Of a stretch of 21,160 nt of DNA, positions 1-6,441 are shown piece after piece (the first letter of the stretch is position 1; each line of letters opens with the position of its first letter). Source of the stretch: a bacterium UBP8_UBA817 (GTDB taxonomy: Bacteria; Margulisbacteria; Marinamargulisbacteria; UBA817); NCBI GenBank assembly GCA_002296285.1, contig DBHX01000005.1:1-21160 (forward strand), in the 5' to 3' direction. Made by a program: the position numbers and the translations under genes. Under the pieces are notes generated by a model, which saw only the letters and a list, made by a program, of their open reading frames with translations, did not search any database and had not been told where the DNA came from.

Positions 1-47
1 TTGTGGGGGGTGGGTTCTTCGGTTTTATCGCCTGAATCTTCGCCCAT
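1..47 (-). CDS. flhB: FlhB N-terminus (partial, runs off the window)
   Basis: Only the first 15 codons are present, reading MGEDSGDKTEEPTPH. This is the conserved opening of the flagellar export switch protein FlhB (E. coli FlhB begins MSDESDDKTEAPTPH). FlhB is the inner-membrane export-gate protein that changes substrate specificity from rod/hook subunits to filament subunits. The ATG lies 1 nt after the fliR stop codon, so it belongs to the same operon and fits the common order fliP-fliQ-fliR-flhB. The membrane and autocleavage (NPTH) parts lie beyond the edge and cannot be checked. Confidence 0.9.
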   Translation of the reverse strand, partial: MGEDSGDKTEEPTPH

Positions 48-48
48 A

Positions 49-819
49 TTATGCTCGAATTAAATACAAGACTCGCAACAAGTCACCCGCACTTTTTTGT
101 AAAAAGAATAAAACCAATTCGACCATCCCTGGTAAAATACTGAGTATAACCAATACGCTAATGATGGGTTTTACTTGAAACCCTAGTTGGAAAACATTAA
201 CTTGTGGGGCCACTTTACTTAATAGGCCAAACCCAAAATCAATCAAAAAAACCACCAAAAGAATGGGGGCTGAGATTTGAAGTCCAGCTAAAAAGATGTC
301 GACACAAATGCTTGTGACATATCCTGAGGCTTCTGAAATATTGAGTTTGGATGTCAGCGGGATGGCTCGAAAACTTTGGATCAAGCTGCCCAAAACTACG
401 TGGTGTCCGTTAATGAGCAAAAAGACCAATACGGCTGTATGTCGCAATAATCTGGATAATATGGATGTGGTTTGTCCGGTTGATGGATCTAAAAGTGATG
501 CCACGCTTAATCCTGCTTGAGTATCCATAAGGGATCCCCCAAACTCAATTCCTACAATTAACAATTGGGTGACAAATCCGATGAGTGCGCCAATGATAAA
601 TTCCGCAAGTATGGCAAAAAAGAATAATAATGGTGTTGCGGGCAATTTTAACGGTAGAGGGATCACAAATATAAGCAATAGGGCTAACCAGAAGATGAAA
701 CTAATTTTTCCGCTAGAGAATATTTCTTTCCCACTAAATCCTGGGGTCAATAATAAAACAGCGATTATTCTGGCAAAAATAAGAAAAAATATAACGAGTT
801 GCTCTTGGGTGATAATCAT
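49..819 (-). CDS. fliR: Flagellar biosynthesis protein FliR
   Basis: FliR is an integral membrane component of the flagellar type III export gate, where it assembles with FliP and FliQ into the helical core through which axial proteins leave the cell. The 256-aa product has the usual family length and a string of hydrophobic segments from the N-terminus (QLVIFFLIFARIIAVLLLTP) onward. It also contains typical FliR elements such as GFVTQLLIVGIEFGGSLMD and, near the C-terminus, the PQVNVFQLGFQVK segment. The start ATG overlaps the fliQ stop as ATGA, and flhB begins 1 nt after its stop, so translation is probably coupled. Nothing appears truncated. Confidence 0.97.
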   Translation of the reverse strand: MIITQEQLVIFFLIFARIIAVLLLTPGFSGKEIFSSGKISFIFWLALLLIFVIPLPLKLPATPLLFFFAILAEFIIGALIGFVTQLLIVGIEFGGSLMDTQAGLSVASLLDPSTGQTTSILSRLLRHTAVLVFLLINGHHVVLGSLIQSFRAIPLTSKLNISEASGYVTSICVDIFLAGLQISAPILLVVFLIDFGFGLLSKVAPQVNVFQLGFQVKPIISVLVILSILPGMVELVLFFLQKSAGDLLRVLYLIRA

Positions 820-1085
820 CTAGAATAAACAGGAATTTGTAACCAAAGGTTTGTGGTCATATCAATGATCATTCCAGCCATCCAAGGGAATGTTGCGGCA
901 AGAATTAAAAATACTGCCACCATTTTAGGTACAAAAGTTAGTGTCTGTTCTTGAATTTGAGTAACGGCTTGAAATAAAGCGATGATGAGTCCCACGACCA
1001 ATCCTATACCCACCGAGGGAAGCGATGTAATAATGATGGCTTGAATTCCATCATTTAAAATTGTGCTAACATTATCTAGGGTCAT
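816..1085 (-). CDS. fliQ: Flagellar biosynthesis protein FliQ
   Basis: FliQ is a small two-helix membrane protein of the flagellar export gate. The product has 89 aa, the family norm, with two hydrophobic hairpin helices around residues 17-38 (IIITSLPSVGIGLVVGLIIA) and 54-75. Between them is the conserved stretch ALFQAVTQIQEQTLTFVPK, a hallmark of FliQ. A GGAG Shine-Dalgarno sequence precedes the ATG. The 29-nt gap from fliP is the largest in the fliN-to-flhB part of the operon, and the stop overlaps the fliR start. Confidence 0.97.
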   Translation of the reverse strand: MTLDNVSTILNDGIQAIIITSLPSVGIGLVVGLIIALFQAVTQIQEQTLTFVPKMVAVFLILAATFPWMAGMIIDMTTNLWLQIPVYSR

Positions 1086-1114
1086 AATCTAAGCTCCATT
1101 TGGTTTATTATGGA

Positions 1115-1843
1115 TTATTGAAATCCATTCAGTAGCCCTCTAGTAATCAAGTTCCACCCATCAACCAATACGAATAATAAAATTTTAAAAGGTAATGAGA
1201 TCATGACCGGGCTTAACATGAACATCCCCAATGATAATAGAATATTGGATACAACCAAATCAATAACAACGAATGGAATAAATAACATAAACCCAATCTG
1301 AAATGCGGTTTTTAATTCAGAAATCATAAATGCGGGGATTAATACATAAATGGGAACCTCTTTAATGTTTTTAATTTCAGGGATTTTTGAAAATTCAATA
1401 AATAGTGCGAGGTCCGATTGGCGTGTGTATTTCAACATAAATGTTCGAAATGGTTCAATCCCATTTTGAAATGCGACCTCTTGTGTAATTGTTTTGTTTT
1501 GATATGGAATGATTGCATTTTCATAAACATTAATCCAGGTTGGGGTCATTACATAAAATGTCATGAAAAGGGCAATGGAAATAATTACAGGATTGGGTGG
1601 GGATTGATTGGTTCCGATGGCATTTCGAATCATTCCTAAGACAATCGCAAATCGTACAAATGACGTTGTGGAGATTAAAAAGAATGGGGCAATGCTAATC
1701 GATGATATGGCCAGCAATAGATTGATTGATGAGCTGAATTGAAGTGGTTCGGTGAATGAATTTAGGTCAATATTCATACCGGTGCTTTGCGCCAATATGG
1801 TGGAAGATAAACTGATAAGTATGGTAACAATGATTGGTATCAT
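1115..1843 (-). CDS. fliP: Flagellar biosynthesis protein FliP
   Basis: FliP forms the pentameric entrance of the export gate. The 242-aa protein starts with a signal-peptide-like hydrophobic segment (residues 1-18), as is usual for FliP. The family core follows: ISIAPFFLISTTSFVRFAIV with the adjacent LGMIRNAIGTNQSPPN, then ALFMTFYVMTP, the central loop, and the C-terminal PFVVIDLVVSNILLSLGMF and PFKILLFVLVDGW. All are classical FliP signatures. The start overlaps the fliO stop by 4 nt (ATGA). Product and operon position are consistent; no anomaly is visible. Confidence 0.98.
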   Translation of the reverse strand: MIPIIVTILISLSSTILAQSTGMNIDLNSFTEPLQFSSSINLLLAISSISIAPFFLISTTSFVRFAIVLGMIRNAIGTNQSPPNPVIISIALFMTFYVMTPTWINVYENAIIPYQNKTITQEVAFQNGIEPFRTFMLKYTRQSDLALFIEFSKIPEIKNIKEVPIYVLIPAFMISELKTAFQIGFMLFIPFVVIDLVVSNILLSLGMFMLSPVMISLPFKILLFVLVDGWNLITRGLLNGFQ

Positions 1844-2076
1844 AATTTGTCAATTAACCGTATGGACTGGTTGGTTGCCCCGATCAAATACTCTGATCCT
1901 TTGACATTAATAAGAAAAATATTTGACTGTGTACCTGTTGCCAATCGATCAACAATTTTAATGTCTTTTGCAAGGTGTGTTTTTTGAAGTTTTTTTGAGT
2001 ACTTTAGTACAACAAGTAATGCCCCAATAACGAGTAAGGAAGAAAAAATGAATTTAATATAATAACTGGCGTCCAT
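1840..2076 (-). CDS. fliO: FliO-like flagellar export assembly protein
   Basis: The 78-aa protein has a single N-terminal membrane helix (about residues 8-25) followed by a short cytoplasmic beta-rich domain (KDIKIVDRLATGTQSNIFLI...GSEYLIGATNQSI). That layout and the pattern of 'R...g....i.li.v....yliG' match FliO, an accessory protein that helps the FliP ring assemble. It is shorter than most FliO proteins. Position between fliN and fliP is the standard place for fliO. The start shares one base with the fliN stop (TAATG), and the stop overlaps fliP (ATGA). Confidence 0.85.
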   Translation of the reverse strand: MDASYYIKFIFSSLLVIGALLVVLKYSKKLQKTHLAKDIKIVDRLATGTQSNIFLINVKGSEYLIGATNQSIRLIDKL

Positions 2077-2642
2077 TATGCAAGATTTGCTAATGATTCT
2101 ACGTGTGTGATTCTAATTCCGTAATTGCTGTTTACTGCGACAACTTCACCTCGGGCGATAACTTGATCATTTATGACTAAATCCAACGGCTCTCCAACCA
2201 ATCTTCCAAGTTCGATGATGGAGCCACTTTTGAGTTCATATAATTTTTTTAAGCTGACTTTGGATCGTCCCAATTCAATGGAAACGTCCACTTTAATGTT
2301 TTTGAATAAATTTTTGTCATAGGTTTGTGATTCACCGGTTGAAGACTGTGGAGCCTCAAATTGAACTTTTGAAACGCTGACACCTGTTTTTTTTTCTTCA
2401 AATAGGCTTTCATCAATATCAAACGATTCATCATTATCAAAGAATGAATCATCTTTGTTTAGATCCGCAGGAACATTTTCAATGGGTTGCTGCGGTATTG
2501 GTTCTGATGTGGCTTGAGTCGGTTCTTGGTTGGGTTCTTCAATTGGCGGAGGCGTGGTCTCTTCTTCATTAATTGAAAAAGCAGATTCCATGACAGGATC
2601 AAAATCGGCTAATGGATCATTGAATTCATTTTCATTGTTCAT
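2076..2642 (-). CDS. fliN: Flagellar motor switch protein FliN
   Basis: FliN forms the lower C-ring of the flagellar motor switch and binds export cargo complexes. The C-terminal SpoA domain (about residues 113-184) is clear: NIKVDVSIELGRSKVSLKKL, then ELKSGSIIELGRLVGEPLDL and NYGIRITHV. The first ~110 residues are a low-complexity extension rich in Glu, Asp, Pro and Gln, with an acidic DDSFFDNDESFDIDESLFEE cluster at 64-83; typical FliN proteins are shorter. An AGAGG ribosome-binding site precedes the ATG, which lies 11 nt inside the parA-like gene. The acidic extension might be a partner-binding tail; this is inference. Confidence 0.95.
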   Translation of the reverse strand: MNNENEFNDPLADFDPVMESAFSINEEETTPPPIEEPNQEPTQATSEPIPQQPIENVPADLNKDDSFFDNDESFDIDESLFEEKKTGVSVSKVQFEAPQSSTGESQTYDKNLFKNIKVDVSIELGRSKVSLKKLYELKSGSIIELGRLVGEPLDLVINDQVIARGEVVAVNSNYGIRITHVESLANLA

Positions 2643-3390
2643 AATTTAAAACCTCTTCTGTTAATTTATCAAAATCATTGGCAGCTGAGCTTGTTGGTGC
2701 AAACTCATAAATGGTTTTTCCCTGACCAGCTGCTTCTGATATTGTAACATTTGCACGTATTGGTGAAGAAATATATTTTGAAAATATTCTTTCTAAACTA
2801 TCATGCACATGTTTCGTTTTATTATTATGTCTATTATAAAACGTTGGGATTATTTTTGATACTTTTATTGATGTTTTAAAATTTTTATTTAATAATTTGG
2901 TGTTATTTATCAGCTGCTTTACGCCAAGAAGTGTCATGTAATCCATGGATACAGGAATTAATAAGTTTTCAGCACATAGTAAAACGTTTTGATTCATTAG
3001 GTTAATGGACGGAGAGCAGTCCATGAATACATAATCGTAATTATTAAATAAATCCTTGAATCGATCTTTTAAAATTGTTTCTCTATTTTTTTGCTTGTGC
3101 ATGTAGGTTTCACCCGGGAATAGATGCTCATTTGACGCAATCAAGTCCAAGTTTTCTCTTGCTTTATAAATGCATTCTTCAGGAGAATACTTTTTTGTAA
3201 TGATATCATATAATGTTTTTTTAGGTGTTATACCCAAGTGGTAACTGGTGGACCCTTGTGGATCAGTGTCAACCACTAAAACTCTGAGTCCTCTTTTACT
3301 AATTGCATATGCAATGTTAATTAATGTGCAGGTTTTGCCTGTTCCCCCTTTGTAATTAATCACACAAAACTTTTTTACTTTACCCATCAT
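2632..3390 (-). CDS. ParA/Soj-family ATPase inside the flagellar operon
   Basis: The 252-aa protein is a ParA-type P-loop ATPase. It has the deviant Walker A motif KGGTGKT (14-20) with signature lysine K14, the Walker A' DTDPQGS (41-47), the Walker B VFMDCSPS (121-128, D124), and a C-terminal IRANVTISEAAGQGKTIYEF block like the basic/EA region of Soj. Such ATPases dimerise on ATP and usually position DNA or protein cargo. No parB gene or parS-like site is visible nearby. The gene overlaps fliM by 11 nt upstream and fliN by 11 nt downstream, so it looks translationally coupled to the motor-switch genes. A second ATG one codon in is an alternative start. It resembles ParA more than FlhG/MinD. 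Its role is unknown; flagellar positioning or number, or chemotaxis-array placement, are guesses. Confidence 0.9.
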   Translation of the reverse strand: MMGKVKKFCVINYKGGTGKTCTLINIAYAISKRGLRVLVVDTDPQGSTSYHLGITPKKTLYDIITKKYSPEECIYKARENLDLIASNEHLFPGETYMHKQKNRETILKDRFKDLFNNYDYVFMDCSPSINLMNQNVLLCAENLLIPVSMDYMTLLGVKQLINNTKLLNKNFKTSIKVSKIIPTFYNRHNNKTKHVHDSLERIFSKYISSPIRANVTISEAAGQGKTIYEFAPTSSAANDFDKLTEEVLNYEQ

Positions 3391-4666
3391 CTAAATCATC
3401 CCATGAAAAGTCATCATTCGCAATCCCTTCATCTGTACTTTCTTCAGAGATTGGTGGTTGTTCAGCAATTATTTCATTGTCTGTAACCATGTCTTGGGAT
3501 GAATTATTCACTGATTCGAAATTTTCTTCTGTTGTTAAGTTGTTGGATAGTTCGGCGATGTCATTTTGCTCAACGCTGGTGGTATCTTCAATGGGGGGCC
3601 TTTCAATAATGGGATCATTTTCATGTGTCGGTGGGGCAGGATGGGTTTTATTCGATGTGATAAATGGTCCCATTGAAGGTTTTGATGCCTCTTTTTTATA
3701 TTGATCAAATTGGGGGGTATTTAAAATTTGTGCCCCAATTTCCCTGTCATTAATGGCAATGGGAATGGCGTTGAATACAATACTTTCATCTACAATGACC
3801 TTGATGGGATCGGTTAATTTTTGGTTTTCAAGTAATATTACATCCCCAATTTCAATATTTTGTAATTCGTTGAGGGCGAGTGTTGTTTCCCCAATAATTG
3901 ATTTAACACTAATTTTTGTATTTTTTAATGTGTTACTATTTAAATGTGTGTTTTCAACAATGTTTGAATTTAGTAGTTCGTCAAAGAATAATAATTTTTC
4001 AATGGTTTCTAAAGAGTAAATGATTTTGCAAGATAAATCATGTTGATTGAATAATTTGAAGTTGGCATTGAGTTCAATAATGGTTTCATTATCGGCTTGT
4101 TGTGGGTGAAAATTATAATGCCCGAATGTGGACTGATGAGATTCTGGAATAAATGGGAAAATGGTTTTCCATTTTTCTGATAACGTTTTTAAAAATATAT
4201 CATTCATGACGGAAACCAATGATATTTCAACTTCTGTTGGATCTGTCATTTCTTCAGGTTGTGACTGTCCCCCACATAGTCGATGAGCAATGTATTTGGT
4301 TGCTTTTTTGGTTAAAATTAAATCGATTTGTTCAAGTTCTGGTAATTCAAATTTACACTGATAGATGTCATCTTTTAATGAATTCTTGAATAATTGATGA
4401 TTCAAAACATTGATTGATATTGTATCTATTTCAATATGTGTATTAATTTCTTTTGCGATTTTATTAAAAAACTCTTCGAAAAACTCTTGATGAAAAAATA
4501 AGAGGTCATTAATTGTTTCTTGAGAAACGGTTTTGTTTGATAATCCGATGGATTTTGTAATTGAGATTGAATCTTTGTTTTTTTCAGAGGTGTAGTTTGT
4601 CCAATCGCCGATGATGGCGGGTAAAAATATTTCTTTTTTAATTGACGACGATCGTTTATTGTTCAA
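3380..4666 (-). CDS. fliM: Flagellar motor switch protein FliM, atypical, with long acidic tail
   Basis: FliM is the middle C-ring protein that couples CheY signals to rotor direction. The middle domain is recognisable by HRLCGGQSQPEEMTDPTEVE (128-147), a variant of the family LFGG.G...LT.IE pattern, followed by the helix ISLVSVMNDIFLKTLSEKW. The SpoA domain spans about 247-318 (ISVKSIIGETTLALNELQNI, GDVILLENQ). Two oddities are visible. The N-terminus lacks the EIDALL-type CheY-binding motif of classical FliM. A ~105-residue Pro/Glu/Asp-rich tail after the SpoA domain ends in NDDFSWDDLDDG. The start is TTG, preceded by AAGGA seven nt upstream. It ends overlapping the ParA-like gene. Confidence 0.88.
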   Translation of the reverse strand: MNNKRSSSIKKEIFLPAIIGDWTNYTSEKNKDSISITKSIGLSNKTVSQETINDLLFFHQEFFEEFFNKIAKEINTHIEIDTISINVLNHQLFKNSLKDDIYQCKFELPELEQIDLILTKKATKYIAHRLCGGQSQPEEMTDPTEVEISLVSVMNDIFLKTLSEKWKTIFPFIPESHQSTFGHYNFHPQQADNETIIELNANFKLFNQHDLSCKIIYSLETIEKLLFFDELLNSNIVENTHLNSNTLKNTKISVKSIIGETTLALNELQNIEIGDVILLENQKLTDPIKVIVDESIVFNAIPIAINDREIGAQILNTPQFDQYKKEASKPSMGPFITSNKTHPAPPTHENDPIIERPPIEDTTSVEQNDIAELSNNLTTEENFESVNNSSQDMVTDNEIIAEQPPISEESTDEGIANDDFSWDDLDDG

Positions 4667-4721
4667 TTTTTTTTCCTTAAAAAATAATACTCCCTATAAT
4701 TATAAGGCATAATTTGAAAAA

Positions 4722-5315
4722 TTAAATGTTATTTTTTTCGTTGGTTCTAAAATTTTCATCTTTTTTTGGATTATCTTCATCTAGCTCTAATAATATGTTG
4801 TCAATCTCAATGGACTTCTTTCGAAGATGAGTTTTTAAATCCGGTAAATATTGTGTAAGTAAGGCATGCAATGCGGGGTCACATGTTAATTTTAGAGATG
4901 TTTCTTGCTTGTGTTTTGTAATGTCGATTTTAAACGGGTGTTTGGCCTCATTTAATACAATCGTGTAATGTTCGGTTATTGGATTGGTCATATGGTCTTG
5001 AATATTTTTAGAGACCTGAATAATGATTTTTTCAATCTGGTGTATTTGAGATATGCCCATTTCTGGGAAAAACTGCTGAAATGCGTTTTCTTGATGATTT
5101 AGTTGAAAGTTTATGTCTTTTTTAGGGTCTTTAATTTGAGTTGTTTCGTTGGTATTTTTTTTTGGTTTTTTTTCACCATCATTGGATGATTCGGTAGATT
5201 CTTTGGCTTGCTCAAAGTCTTGTTTAAATAAATTGATGAGTTGTTTGGATGGGGGGGTAATATTATTTTGATTTTCTTGTGGTTTAGAACTTTCTGTTTT
5301 ATTTAAATGGTTCAT
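4722..5315 (-). CDS. Putative FliK/HpaP-like type III export protein
   Basis: The 197-aa protein has a disordered, Lys/Gln/Asn-rich first half (residues 1-80) and a small folded C-terminal part (about 115-178). The latter contains TIVLNEAKHPFKIDITKHK and TCDPALHALLTQYLPDLKTH followed by LRKKSIEIDNILLEL. That resembles the C-terminal (Flg_hook) domain of FliK and the HpaP/YscP-type secretion regulators: a beta hairpin, then an L..lL..L...L...gi.i..i.v pattern. Its place directly before fliM in a flagellar operon agrees with this. FliK-type proteins set hook length and trigger the FlhB switch. The match is by pattern only, and the protein is short for FliK. The start overlaps the preceding gene by 4 nt (ATGA), and 55 nt separate it from fliM. 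Confidence 0.5.
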   Translation of the reverse strand: MNHLNKTESSKPQENQNNITPPSKQLINLFKQDFEQAKESTESSNDGEKKPKKNTNETTQIKDPKKDINFQLNHQENAFQQFFPEMGISQIHQIEKIIIQVSKNIQDHMTNPITEHYTIVLNEAKHPFKIDITKHKQETSLKLTCDPALHALLTQYLPDLKTHLRKKSIEIDNILLELDEDNPKKDENFRTNEKNNI

Positions 5316-6373
5316 GCGTTTGATTTGAGATCTTTTATTTTTTCTTGTTCATATTTTTTGATTTTGTACTTATAACTATCAAATACTTGCCCCAGTTTTT
5401 TAGAGTATAACCCTTCTTTAATGTAGTCGTATTTTATGGGTAATCGTTGGTGCAGTTTTAACCCTTTTCTTTCAAGTATGCCTTCTAGTTCTTCAAAATT
5501 AACCTTCGATGTTTTTGGAAAAAGTATTTCAGGATTAATGGGAATGGATCCTAAATCTTTAATTCCGGCGTCAAGGAACGCCTCAATATTGTGTGTGTGA
5601 ATGGGGGGGGTAGATAGTGTGAAATTTAATCCGCTATTTTGAATGTGTTTAATGGCTTTAAGCATGAGTGTGTCTGATTTTTTCGATGGCTTTCCTGTTG
5701 TTAAAAGGCTTTCGGATTGAATGGAAATAGAATGGATGTTTCCATATTTCTGTTGATATTGACATACTTTATCGATGGTTTGTTTTGTGTGGTTTTCACT
5801 TGAATCGCTTCCAATAATAATTCCAGAAATAACCGGTACGTTTAATTTGCCCGTCCATTCCAGCATTTTTAGTCGGACCTCGTAATATTTTTTTGCATAT
5901 TCTTTGTTGTATTTTGTTTCGTAATATTTTAGGTTTGTCGAGGGGATGAGAATTTTAACAAATGCTAAAATTTCAGATATTTTTTTTAGTTCAGAGGGGC
6001 TTAAAAATCCCCCTTCAAATACGGGTGTAAGACCTTCTAAAAATGATAATTCTGCCGTGGTGTATAAGTAGTCTATGTATGAAGAAAGTCCCCATAGATC
6101 AAGGGTTGATCGTACCGACGTGTTTCTGTCTGGACGTTCACTTGCCAATAAAATAATTTCTTTGACATCTAAATCTTTGGCTTGTTTTGATTTTTTAATG
6201 ATGGAATATGGAACAATAATGTTGTCATTTTTAAGTTGTGCTTTTGAGGAGTAGTCAGACGGTGAATTTTTAGTTAGTAAATAAAACAGTGATTTGGAAT
6301 AGGTAATGGTATTTGGTTCTTTCTCAGAAAGAAGAATGGATAGTTGATCGTTTTCGGCTGTTTTGTTATTCAA
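5312..6373 (-). CDS. CofG-like protein lacking the radical-SAM cysteines; first gene of the flagellar operon
   Basis: The 353-aa product follows the layout of CofG (FO synthase subunit, a radical-SAM enzyme of F420 biosynthesis) along its length. The parts are TITYSKSLFYLLT (22-34), IILLASERPDRNTSVRSTL (73-91), SYIDYLYTTAELSFLEGLTP (98-117), GGFLSPSEL (121-129), NVPVISGIIIGSDSSE (178-193), KYGNIHSISIQ (209-219), and AGIKDLGSIPINPEILFP...LKLHQRLP. Where CofG carries CX3CX2C right after the YS...LT strand, this protein has S37, Y41 and K44, at exactly the cluster spacing. Its only cysteine is C204. It therefore cannot hold the canonical 4Fe-4S cluster and is probably a pseudoenzyme. The start is TTG with an ideal AAGGAG six nt upstream, and the stop overlaps the FliK-like gene (ATGA). 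Its function is unknown; operon position suggests a flagellar role. Confidence 0.75.
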   Translation of the reverse strand: MNNKTAENDQLSILLSEKEPNTITYSKSLFYLLTKNSPSDYSSKAQLKNDNIIVPYSIIKKSKQAKDLDVKEIILLASERPDRNTSVRSTLDLWGLSSYIDYLYTTAELSFLEGLTPVFEGGFLSPSELKKISEILAFVKILIPSTNLKYYETKYNKEYAKKYYEVRLKMLEWTGKLNVPVISGIIIGSDSSENHTKQTIDKVCQYQQKYGNIHSISIQSESLLTTGKPSKKSDTLMLKAIKHIQNSGLNFTLSTPPIHTHNIEAFLDAGIKDLGSIPINPEILFPKTSKVNFEELEGILERKGLKLHQRLPIKYDYIKEGLYSKKLGQVFDSYKYKIKKYEQEKIKDLKSNA

Positions 6374-6379
6374 AGTTAA

Positions 6380-6402
6380 CTCCTTCGGTAAATTCTAGTA
6401 TA
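6380..6402 (-). promoter_or_regulatory. -10 box and Shine-Dalgarno of the flagellar operon
   Basis: On the minus strand, TATACT (6402-6397) matches the sigma-70 -10 consensus at five of six positions and would start transcription near 6390. AAGGAG (6385-6380) then lies six nt before the TTG start, which decides that start. No good -35 box is seen at normal spacing. A TTGCAT is only 12 nt away, and an A/T tract fills the spacer. I see no sigma-28 or sigma-54 signature. Confidence 0.45.
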
Positions 6403-6441
6403 AAAAAAATGTACATGCAAATTTATTGAACTATTGTTAAG

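Noticed and set aside
6374..6441. Sigma-28 or sigma-54 flagellar promoter in the divergent gap
   Set aside because: No GCCGATAA-like or TGGCAC-N5-TTGC-like pattern is present; only a sigma-70-type -10 is visible.
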